From Rhodospirillales bacterium (lineage in GTDB: Bacteria; Pseudomonadota; Alphaproteobacteria; ATCC43930; CGMCC-115725): a stretch of 46,220 nucleotides of DNA. The DNA lies in the NCBI GenBank assembly GCA_019689675.1, contig JADGGZ010000005.1, positions 1-46,220 of the forward strand, in the 5' to 3' direction. Made by a program: the position numbers and the translations under genes. Under the pieces are notes generated by a model. It was not told where the DNA came from and did not search any database. It saw only the letters and a list, made by a program, of their open reading frames with translations. This document shows, one piece after another, positions 28,442 through 35,507 of this stretch; position 1 is the stretch's first letter; every line of letters begins with the position of its first letter.

Positions 28442-28926
28442 GTTGCCGCTCCTCCTCCGCCGCGTCGGTGCTCGCTCACGGCCATGAAGCGCGGCGCGAA
28501 CGCCCGGCGCAGCACCGGGACCGCCTTCTGCGGATCGCACTTGCCGCACATGAAGACATCTAGCGCGGCGTAGCCCCGTTCAGGCCAGGTATGAATGCTG
28601 ATATGCGATTCGGCCAGAACGGCGACGCCCGAAACGCCGCCATTCGGCTCGAACCGATGAAGGTGGATGTGAAGCAAAGTAGCGCCTGCCGCGTCGACGC
28701 TGTCGCGGAGAGCGCGCTCGATTGTAGCCATGTCGTCGAGGGCTCGCGCCTCCCAGAGATCGAGAATGAGATGGCTTCCCACGAAGGCGACGCGGTCCGC
28801 CGGCGTCGTCGCCGGCTCGGACTGCGTCGTCGTGGGCGGACGGCTCGAAACGATCAAGGGGCGGGTGGAGTCGTGCACTTCGCTTCTTTCCTCGCTACGT
28901 TCAATGGAGACGCTGCCCGTCGGCAC
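28438..28926 (-). CDS. speD: S-adenosylmethionine decarboxylase proenzyme
   Basis: 162 residues from the GTG at 28926, or 146 from a GTG at 28878 that has GAGGAAAG upstream. The self-cleavage site is E106-S107 in LAESHISIHTWPE, and S107, H112 and C127 keep the 5- and 15-residue spacing known for the class 1B enzyme. The first 48 residues are a low-complexity extension rich in Ser, Thr and Pro (SSRPPTTTQSEPATTP). The product, decarboxylated SAM, feeds SpeE. Confidence 0.92.
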   Translation of the reverse strand: MPTGSVSIERSEERSEVHDSTRPLIVSSRPPTTTQSEPATTPADRVAFVGSHLILDLWEARALDDMATIERALRDSVDAAGATLLHIHLHRFEPNGGVSGVAVLAESHISIHTWPERGYAALDVFMCGKCDPQKAVPVLRRAFAPRFMAVSEHRRGGGGAAT

Positions 28927-29023
28927 GCCTCCGGTGGAGCCGGGCGAGGTGCTAGCGCACTCTGTCCCGGACGAAGCCAGGGGCGGGCATGCCGCTCGCC
29001 TCGAACCGAGCGGCGGCCCGCCG

Positions 29024-29425
29024 CTACGGTTGCGGAAGGATGCGCAGGACGGTCAACGTCTTGATGCGCTGGTCGGGCGTTTCGTAGGAGATCGATTGCC
29101 CCTCGGCAAGCCCCAGCAGGGCCGCCCCGACCGGCGTCAAGACGGAAATGGAGTCCGGGTGGTCCCCCATTTCGGCCGGAAATGCGAGCGTTCCGGTGTG
29201 CTTGCGTCCCGTCTCGTCTTCGAAGCACACGCGGGAACCAAGCTTAACGAAACTGGCAGTATCGTCGTCGTCCGCGACGATCGACGCGCGATCGACCTCG
29301 CGCCGGAGGTATTCGAGAACGCGAGAGGTATTCGGCAGCCCGGCCAGCAGCGCGTCAAGCCGGCCGAGATCCCGGTGAGTGAGGCGAATCGCGGGCGGAT
29401 CGCCAAGCTGCAGCTTTCGGTTCAT
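29024..29425 (-). CDS. rnk: Rnk-like nucleoside diphosphate kinase regulator (GreA C-terminal fold)
   Basis: 133 residues. The start at 29425 follows GGAGG, which itself follows a T7 run. An N-terminal helical arm (THRDLGRLDALLAGL) leads to the GreA/GreB C-terminal domain: DDTASFVKLGSRVCFEDETG, VLTPVGAALLGLAEGQSI and the final strands. Rnk binds RNA polymerase without the long Gre coiled coil and affects NDP kinase and stringent-response phenotypes. It lies upstream of speD on the same strand and is divergent from the CBS-BON gene. Confidence 0.88.
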   Translation of the reverse strand: MNRKLQLGDPPAIRLTHRDLGRLDALLAGLPNTSRVLEYLRREVDRASIVADDDDTASFVKLGSRVCFEDETGRKHTGTLAFPAEMGDHPDSISVLTPVGAALLGLAEGQSISYETPDQRIKTLTVLRILPQP

Positions 29426-29432
29426 CGGATCC

Positions 29433-29470
29433 TCCAAAAAAAGAGTCGCCGCCCGCGAGGACGGGCGACG
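29433..29470 (-). promoter_or_regulatory. Terminator-like hairpin in the rnk leader
   Basis: Read on the minus strand, GTCGCC pairs with GGCGAC around a GC-rich interior with a bulge, followed by CTCTTTTTTT and then immediately the GGAGG ribosome site. No upstream minus-strand gene needs terminating, so this is best read as a transcription attenuator or the 3' end of a short leader RNA. Confidence 0.45.
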
Positions 29471-29595
29471 CTGACCAGCATGTAATACGAAATGCGGCCG
29501 AATCAAGCCGAAGGACGTCTCCGGGACGAGCGCGTCCGATGGTGATTCCGCTCGGGGCCTCCGCGGGTTAGGCTCACGCCCGAGGAGGTGGGGCG

Positions 29596-30288
29596 ATGCG
29601 TGCTGGCGATATCATGTCGGAGCGGTTGTTCAAGGTACGGCCCGAGACGAGCGTCGCCGACATCGCCCAGACGATGGTCGAGCGGCAGATCAGCGCTGTA
29701 CCGGTGGTGGATGCCGAGGACCGCGTCGTCGGCATCATCACCGAACGCGACCTGATGCGGCGGGTCGAGATCGGAACCGCGCCCGGTCCCGCGGAGGCGG
29801 ACCTGACCTTCTCCGAGCGCACCAGCCGCGCCGCCGCCTACGTCAAGTCGCACGGGACCACGGCGGGCGAGATCATGACGCCCAAGGTGATCACTGTCGG
29901 CAGGGACACGCCGCTGATGGAGGTCGCCGACATCATGGAAAGGTGGCGCATCAAGCGCGTTCCGGTCGTCGAGGATGGCCGGCTCGTCGGCATCGTCAGC
30001 CGCCTCGATCTGGTGCGGGCGCTCTGCATCCAGAACCTCAACCAGTCGCGCTCGCCGCTCGGCGACGAGGAGATCGCAGCGAAGCTGAGGGCGGAGATCG
30101 AGCGCGAGGGCTGGCAGCTCGGCCCCACCTCGAAAATCTCCGTCTTCGAGGGCGTCGTGCATCTCTTCGGGTCGATCGCCTCGGTCCAGGAGATGAAGGC
30201 GCTGCTCACAGCGGCGAGGGCGCTTCCCGGGGTCCGCGACGTCCAGAATCACCTGCGGATCGCCGAACCGCGGATCGAGTTCGTCTGA
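29596..30288 (+). CDS. CBS-pair and BON domain protein
   Basis: 230 residues with GGAGG upstream. Two CBS domains lie at about 3-60 (DIMSERLFKVRP to IGIITERDLM) and 90-150 (EIMTPKVITVGRDTPL to GIVSRLDLVRAL), followed by a C-terminal BON domain (about 160-225, LRAEIEREGWQLGPTSKISV to VRDVQNHLRI). CBS pairs bind adenosine nucleotides and BON domains are often linked to membranes or phospholipids. The combination is known in alphaproteobacteria; the ligand is not known. Confidence 0.9.
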   Translation: MRAGDIMSERLFKVRPETSVADIAQTMVERQISAVPVVDAEDRVVGIITERDLMRRVEIGTAPGPAEADLTFSERTSRAAAYVKSHGTTAGEIMTPKVITVGRDTPLMEVADIMERWRIKRVPVVEDGRLVGIVSRLDLVRALCIQNLNQSRSPLGDEEIAAKLRAEIEREGWQLGPTSKISVFEGVVHLFGSIASVQEMKALLTAARALPGVRDVQNHLRIAEPRIEFV

Positions 30289-30304
30289 GGGTGAAAGGGC
30301 GCCG

Positions 30305-30682
30305 TCAGGCGGGGGGAACCGGTCGGGGCCGCCGGTCCGGTCCGAGCGCGACATAGGTGAAGATGCCCTCGGTGACCTTCACCGCCTCGCCCGTCCAGCC
30401 GCGCCGCGCCCAGGCCTCGACCTTGATCGCCATCGAGGTCGTCCCGACCTTTTCGAGCGAGCAGTAGCAACTCACCTCGTCTCCGACGTAGACCGGCAGG
30501 TGGAAGGTCATCGCGGTGATCGCGACGGTCGCAACGCGTCCCTTCGCCCGCTGGCCGGCGAAATTTCCGCCGGCGAGGTCCATCTGCGAGAGAATCCAGC
30601 CGCCGAAGATGTCGCCGGTAGGGTTGGCGTCCGCCGGCATGGCGATGGTTCGCAGCGCCGGCTCGCGAGACGAGGTGTTCAT
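30305..30682 (-). CDS. yciA: Acyl-CoA thioesterase, YciA-like hotdog fold
   Basis: 125 residues. NPTGDIFGGWILSQMDLAG is the hotdog catalytic motif with the key aspartate, followed by VAITAMTFHLPVYVGDEVSCYC and FTYVALGPDRRPRP, typical of YciA-type enzymes that hydrolyse a broad range of acyl-CoAs. It is divergent from parE with a 72-nt shared intergenic region. The ribosome site is weak. Confidence 0.9.
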   Translation of the reverse strand: MNTSSREPALRTIAMPADANPTGDIFGGWILSQMDLAGGNFAGQRAKGRVATVAITAMTFHLPVYVGDEVSCYCSLEKVGTTSMAIKVEAWARRGWTGEAVKVTEGIFTYVALGPDRRPRPVPPA

Positions 30683-30689
30683 GGCACGG

Positions 30690-30746
30690 TTACCATATGT
30701 TGTGTCCTCCCGCTATATACCTATCGAGAAGTAGCTGAGTTATAGT
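30690..30746 (+). promoter_or_regulatory. Candidate parE promoter elements
   Basis: TTACCA (30690-30695), 18 nt, TATATA (30714-30719) is one candidate. A better -10 match, TATAGT (30741-30746), lies 8 nt before the ATG; if used, the transcript would start almost at the ATG. There is no Shine-Dalgarno sequence, which is compatible with leaderless translation. Confidence 0.28.
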
Positions 30747-30754
30747 GCTCGCCA

Positions 30755-32710
30755 ATGGCTGATCTCTTCGACAATCTCGCCCGCAAGCCGCAAGGTTCCG
30801 CCTATTCCGCTAAGGACATCGAGGTCCTCGAGGGCTTGGAGCCGGTCCGGCGGCGTCCCGGCATGTACATCGGCGGGACCGACGAGCGGGCCCTTCATCA
30901 CCTCGTGGCCGAGGTGCTCGACAACGCGATGGACGAGGCGGTCGAGGGCCACGCGAGCCGGATCGAGGTCGAGCTCGAGCGGGACGGCAGCGTCACCGTG
31001 CGCGACAACGGGCGCGGCATTCCGGTCGACCCTCATCCGAAGTTCAAGAACAAGTCGGCGCTCGAGGTCATCCTGACGATGCTGCACTCGGGCGGCAAGT
31101 TCAGCGGCAAGAACTACAAGACCTCGGGCGGTCTTCACGGGGTCGGCATTTCGGTCGTGAACGCGCTTTCCGACCGGCTCGAAGTCGAGGTCGCGCGCGA
31201 TCGCCGGCTTTTCGCGCAGCGCTACGAGCGCGGCGTGCCCAAGACGAAGCTCCTCGACAAGGGGCCGGTCAGCAACCGCCGCGGGACGACGGTCCGGTTC
31301 CACCCGGACCCGCAGATTTTCGGGACGGGCGTCGGCTTCAAGCCGGCGACGCTCTACCGGATGTGCCGCTCCAAGGCCTATCTCTTCCGCGGCGTCGAGA
31401 TCCGGTGGTGGTGCGACCCGTCGCTGCCGCGACCGGAGAACGTGCCGCAAGAGGAGCGGTTTCACTTCCCGGGCGGACTCGCCGATTTCCTCGCGGCGAC
31501 TCTCGAGGGCCGCGCCCAGGTGACGCCCGAACCGTTTGTCGGCACGGTCGAGTTCGACGACCATTCCCGCGTCGAGTGGGCGATCGCCTGGCCCGAGGAC
31601 GACGAGGGGTTCTGCAACTCCTACTGCAACACGATCCCGACCCCGGAAGGGGGGACTCACGAGGCGGGGCTCCGCGCGGCGCTCACGCGCGGCCTCAAGT
31701 CCTACGGCGAGCTCGTGCAAAACCGCCGCGCGGGACAGGTGACGGGCGAGGACGTGATGCAGGGCGCCGCCGTCATGCTGTCCGTCTTCGTGCGGGAACC
31801 GCAGTTCCAGGGCCAGACGAAGGACCGCCTCGCCAGCCCCGAGGCGCAGCGGCTCGTCGAGAACGCCGTAAAGGATCATTTCGATCATTTCCTCTCCGGC
31901 AACCCGGCGGCCGCGAAAGCGCTGCTCGAGCGGATCATCGAGCGGGCCGAGGAGCGCCAGAGACGGCGGCAGCAGCAGGATCTGAAGCGGCAGAGCGCGA
32001 CGCGCAAGCTCCGCCTTCCCGGCAAGCTGGCCGACTGCACTCGGCAGGGAATGACCGGGACCGAGATCTTCCTCGTCGAGGGCGACAGCGCCGGCGGCTC
32101 GGCGAAGCAGGCCCGCGACCGCGAGACGCAGGCGATCCTCCCGCTGCGCGGCAAGATCCTCAACGTCGCGAGCGCCTCGGCCGACAAGCTGAAGGGCAAT
32201 CAGGAGCTGGCCGATCTCGCGCTCGCGCTCGGCTGCGGGACCGGCAGCCACTACGTCGAGGAAAAGCTGCGCTACGAGCGCGTCATCATCATGACGGACG
32301 CCGACGTCGACGGCGCGCACATCGCCTCGCTTCTGATGACCTATTTCTTCCGCGAGATGCCGAAGCTGGTCGAGAACGGCCATCTCTATCTCGCCCTTCC
32401 GCCGCTCTACCGCCTTTCTCGCGGCGACGTCATCCACTACGCCCGGGACGAGGCGCACAAGGAGGAGCTTCTCGCGACGGCCTTCCCGGGGAACGGCAAG
32501 GTCGAGATCAGCCGCTTCAAGGGTCTGGGCGAGATGCCCCCCGCCTATTTGAAGGCGACGACGATGGACCCGAAGCGGCGCACGCTCCTGCGGGTCACGC
32601 TCCAGTCCGACCCGAAGGCGCTGGTCGAGAGCCTGATGGGGCGCAAGCCCGAGCTCCGCTACGAATACATCCAGAAGAACGCGCGTTTCGTCCGCGACCT
32701 CGACGTCTAA
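30755..32710 (+). CDS. parE: DNA topoisomerase IV subunit B
   Basis: 651 residues. The GHKL ATPase domain shows EVLDNAMDEAVEG, DNGRGIPVD and GGLHGVGISVVNALS; the transducer follows, then the Toprim domain with EGDSAGGSAKQARDR and DADVDGAH. ISRFKGLGEM lies near the C-terminus. With ParA/ParC-type subunits (not in the window) it unlinks daughter chromosomes. The length and the absence of the long GyrB insert favour ParE over GyrB. Confidence 0.96.
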   Translation: MADLFDNLARKPQGSAYSAKDIEVLEGLEPVRRRPGMYIGGTDERALHHLVAEVLDNAMDEAVEGHASRIEVELERDGSVTVRDNGRGIPVDPHPKFKNKSALEVILTMLHSGGKFSGKNYKTSGGLHGVGISVVNALSDRLEVEVARDRRLFAQRYERGVPKTKLLDKGPVSNRRGTTVRFHPDPQIFGTGVGFKPATLYRMCRSKAYLFRGVEIRWWCDPSLPRPENVPQEERFHFPGGLADFLAATLEGRAQVTPEPFVGTVEFDDHSRVEWAIAWPEDDEGFCNSYCNTIPTPEGGTHEAGLRAALTRGLKSYGELVQNRRAGQVTGEDVMQGAAVMLSVFVREPQFQGQTKDRLASPEAQRLVENAVKDHFDHFLSGNPAAAKALLERIIERAEERQRRRQQQDLKRQSATRKLRLPGKLADCTRQGMTGTEIFLVEGDSAGGSAKQARDRETQAILPLRGKILNVASASADKLKGNQELADLALALGCGTGSHYVEEKLRYERVIIMTDADVDGAHIASLLMTYFFREMPKLVENGHLYLALPPLYRLSRGDVIHYARDEAHKEELLATAFPGNGKVEISRFKGLGEMPPAYLKATTMDPKRRTLLRVTLQSDPKALVESLMGRKPELRYEYIQKNARFVRDLDV

Positions 32711-32729
32711 TCCCGGGAACGCCGTCGTC

Positions 32730-32762
32730 CCCGCTTCGGGCCCCGGGGCCGTCGGAAGCGGG
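32730..32762. other. GC-rich hairpin downstream of parE
   Basis: CCCGCTTC (32730-32737) pairs with GAAGCGGG (32755-32762), with a self-complementary GGGCCCC interior. No U-run follows. It could contribute to transcript ending or stability after parE. Confidence 0.3.
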
Positions 32763-32882
32763 TCGGCCGTCCGCCCTCCGCTTTCCTCGCCGCTTCGCTG
32801 AACAAGGGGGGAATGGCCGGCGTTGGAACAGGCGAGGCGGCGCCGCGGCCGCCTCGATCCAGCCGACACGGGAGAGTCTGCG

Positions 32883-33434
32883 ATGGAAGGCCGACGCGTG
32901 CCCTCGATGGTGTTCAAGACCCGCGTGCGCGACGAGAGCGTCGGCGGGCCCAATCCCTTCCGCTGGCAGGACGTGCGGAGCGAGGAAATCTTCCACGGCC
33001 GCCGCGTCGTCGTCTTCTCGCTTCCGGGCGCGTTCACGCCGACCTGCTCCAACCGGCAATGCCCGGCCTTCGATCAGCTTTGTCCGGAGTTCCGCCGGTT
33101 CGGCATCGACGATGTTTATTGCTTCAGCGTCAACGACGCCTTCGTGATGCATCGATGGGGCAGGCAGCTCGGGCTCCAGCACGTGAGGCTGATCCCGGAC
33201 GGCACTGGCCAGTTCACCCGCCGCATGGGCATGCTCGTCGACAAGGAGCACCTCGGTTTCGGTTACCGGAGCTGGCGTTACGCCATGGTTGTGCGCGATG
33301 GTGTCGTCGAGAAATGGTTCGAGGAACCGGGCATCAATGACGAGGGTGCGGACGAGGATCCCTACGGCGAGACCGATCCCGAGCGCGTGCTCGACTACCT
33401 GCGCCACGAGAAGGCTGCCTCGCACGGGGACTGA
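32883..33434 (+). CDS. Peroxiredoxin, Prx5/AhpE-like
   Basis: 183 residues from the ATG at 32883 (GGGAGAG upstream); an in-frame ATG 60 nt upstream is less likely. The active site is SLPGAFTPTCSNRQCPAF with peroxidatic Cys-55 and a second cysteine at 60. RYAMVVRDGVVEKWFEEPG is a Prx5 family marker. It reduces hydrogen peroxide and organic peroxides using a thiol donor. No fused glutaredoxin is present. Confidence 0.93.
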   Translation: MEGRRVPSMVFKTRVRDESVGGPNPFRWQDVRSEEIFHGRRVVVFSLPGAFTPTCSNRQCPAFDQLCPEFRRFGIDDVYCFSVNDAFVMHRWGRQLGLQHVRLIPDGTGQFTRRMGMLVDKEHLGFGYRSWRYAMVVRDGVVEKWFEEPGINDEGADEDPYGETDPERVLDYLRHEKAASHGD

Positions 33435-33483
33435 AGGGGGCCGGCCGGGCGCTCGCGAACGAGGAAAGCGGATCGTCCTTCTT

Positions 33484-34044
33484 TTGCGCGCCGGTGCCTT
33501 GCTCGCGGCTGTGCTCCTCGCCGGGTGCAACATACCCGGCGCGCTCTCGCCGCCCTATTATCGCGGTTCCTACCAGCCTGGCGAAACCGGGATACAGGCG
33601 ACTATCCCCGTCGTCGTGCGCGGCAACCCGTTCCCTTTGCCGGATGTCGATGTCGCCGCCGCGGTGGTCGACGCCATGCAGGGTAACACTTGGTGGCCGA
33701 CCGTCTTCGTCCCGGCGACCGTCGATCCACGGATGACCTACCGGGTTGTCGTCCTTTTCTCGGGCCCGATGGCGATGCCCTATCCCGACCTCTGCAGCGC
33801 CGCCGTCCTGCCGTCCGAGCAGCCGCAGCCGATGTCGACCGGCCCCACGCCCGTGTCGGCCGCGCTCTGCAAGTGGGAGGTCCTGCTCGCGGCGACATCG
33901 AGCACTGTGCTGGCGACCTCGCCCGACGATCCGCGTTTCCGCTCCTTGATGGCCGCAATCGCCCGAACCCTCTTCCCGCTTCGCAACCCCGACGACGCGC
34001 AACGCAACGGATTGCGGGTAGGCTGGCTCGGTCCGGGATTTTAG
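33484..34044 (+). CDS. Hypothetical lipoprotein
   Basis: 186 residues if translation starts at the TTG at 33484, giving a short classical lipoprotein signal MRAGALLAAVLLAGC with lipobox LAGC. No ATG or GTG in frame gives a signal peptide; a far upstream ATG would overlap the peroxiredoxin gene. The mature part has FVPATVDPRMTYRVVVLFSG, two cysteines, and a conserved-looking FRSLMAAIARTLFPLRNPD. I do not recognise the family. It follows the peroxiredoxin by 49 nt. Confidence 0.6.
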   Translation: MRAGALLAAVLLAGCNIPGALSPPYYRGSYQPGETGIQATIPVVVRGNPFPLPDVDVAAAVVDAMQGNTWWPTVFVPATVDPRMTYRVVVLFSGPMAMPYPDLCSAAVLPSEQPQPMSTGPTPVSAALCKWEVLLAATSSTVLATSPDDPRFRSLMAAIARTLFPLRNPDDAQRNGLRVGWLGPGF

Positions 34045-34124
34045 CCGGCCCCGACCGGGCCCTCGTCCCTCGGCCCGCGAGGCTCCGCTCCGCTCGGCGC
34101 GGAAGCGAGAACGCGAAAGCGGAT

Positions 34125-34823
34125 TCAGTTCGCGAGCCAGTCCTCGAGCGCGGCGTTGATCGCTTCCGGCTTTTCCAGCGTGGCGAGATGGCCGGAATCC
34201 TCGATGATCACGAGACGAGCGCCGGGGATGCCCGCCGCCATCTCCTCGTGGAGAGCCACTGGCGTAAGGGCGTCCTGGCGGCCAACCAGAACGAGGGTAG
34301 GGCAGTTGATCCGGGCGAGGTCCGGACGGCTGTCGGGGCGGCCCATGATCGCCTTCTGCTGGCGCAGGAACGCCTCCTTGCCGACGCGCTCCGCCATTCC
34401 CATCACCGTCGCCGTGAGCGCCTCGTCGCCGAGCCGGTCTGGATGGATGAGAAGCGGCAGGAGCCGCGGCGTCACACCCTTGAACTCGCCCTTCTCCGCG
34501 AGCTCGATGAGGCCGCGCCGACGCGCGCGCTGCTCGTCGGTGTCGGGCCGGGCAGAGGTGTCGAGGAGCGCCAGCCTCGTCACCCGCTCGGGCGCTCGGC
34601 GCATGATCTCGAAGGCGCAGTAGCCCCCCATGGAGAGCCCCGCGAGGGCGAAGCGGGGCGGCGCTTCCGCGAGGACCGCCTCGGCCATGCCGGCCATGCT
34701 GTCGTGGCGCGTGAGGTCGCCGATCATGATCGGGTCGGCGAGACCTCGGAGCGCAGAGACTTGCGGCGCCCAAAGCGCCGCGTCGCAAAGGAGGCCGGGC
34801 AGGAGGACGAGGGGTTCTGTCAT
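34125..34823 (-). CDS. Alpha/beta hydrolase
   Basis: 232 residues. LVLLPGLLCDAALW holds the oxyanion region, GLSMGG the nucleophile serine, VLVGRQDALTPV the acid residue and DSGHLATLEKP the catalytic histidine. The substrate is unknown. The ATG overlaps the stop of the isochorismatase-family gene (ATGA), so the two hydrolases are made together and may act in one small pathway. Confidence 0.9.
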   Translation of the reverse strand: MTEPLVLLPGLLCDAALWAPQVSALRGLADPIMIGDLTRHDSMAGMAEAVLAEAPPRFALAGLSMGGYCAFEIMRRAPERVTRLALLDTSARPDTDEQRARRRGLIELAEKGEFKGVTPRLLPLLIHPDRLGDEALTATVMGMAERVGKEAFLRQQKAIMGRPDSRPDLARINCPTLVLVGRQDALTPVALHEEMAAGIPGARLVIIEDSGHLATLEKPEAINAALEDWLAN

Positions 34824-35362
34824 TTGAGGAGCGGCAAGAGATCGCGGAACTCGGGCGACGGAGCATGCCTCAGCCATTCGAAAATCACCATCTCCGCCGT
34901 CACCAGCTCGCATCCTTCGGCTGCGAGCCGGCGCAGCGCGGCTTCACGGTCGGATGCGCGCCGCGAGGAGACGGCGTCGGTCACGATGGCGACCCGGGGG
35001 ACCTGCGCCTTCAGCGAGAGCGCGGTCTGGAGAAGACATACATGCGCCTCGCAACCCGCGAGCACGATGTCCGCGCGGCCGATCCCGGCGAGTCGCTCGC
35101 GGAACGCCGGCTCGTCGCCCGCGGCGAAGCGGTGCTTGACGAGGATGTCGCCTGGCGCCACCAGCTCCAGGAGCTCGGGCACGGTCGTCCCGAGCCCCGC
35201 CGGGTACTGCTCCGTCGCCAGCACCGGGACCTGGAGCCGCTTGGCCGCGGCCGCCAGAAGCCGTGCCCGTTCAACCACTTGGGCGGCGGAATCGATGGCC
35301 GGCAGCAGATTGCGCTGCAGATCGACCAGAACGAGGCAGCTTCGTTCACGCTCCAGCAACAT
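34820..35362 (-). CDS. Isochorismatase-family hydrolase (YcaC-like)
   Basis: 180 residues. The catalytic triad of the family is visible: aspartate in CLVLVDLQRNL, lysine in ILVKHRFAAG, and the nucleophile cysteine in LAGCEAHVCLLQTALS. A cis-peptide region TDAVSSRR follows. YcaC-type proteins have poorly known substrates; amidase activity is plausible. GGAGGAGG lies upstream but about 13 nt from the ATG. Confidence 0.9.
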   Translation of the reverse strand: MLLERERSCLVLVDLQRNLLPAIDSAAQVVERARLLAAAAKRLQVPVLATEQYPAGLGTTVPELLELVAPGDILVKHRFAAGDEPAFRERLAGIGRADIVLAGCEAHVCLLQTALSLKAQVPRVAIVTDAVSSRRASDREAALRRLAAEGCELVTAEMVIFEWLRHAPSPEFRDLLPLLK

Positions 35363-35507
35363 TTCGTTAACGTGCCTCCTCCACGCTCCGCTGGCAAATC
35401 CTCGAGGAGGGACGCGTTGACGGGAGCGTTTGACTTCCTATGATGCGCCCCCAAATAAGGCGCGCGGCACGACTTGCCCGGTCATAGAACGGAAGCCACC
35501 CTTTTCG

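Noticed and set aside
30740-33052. A 770-codon open frame antisense to parE and the peroxiredoxin gene
   Set aside because: It is an Arg/Leu/Asp/Glu-rich shadow produced by high-GC codon use; parE has complete domains on the other strand and the antisense peptide shows no fold or motif.
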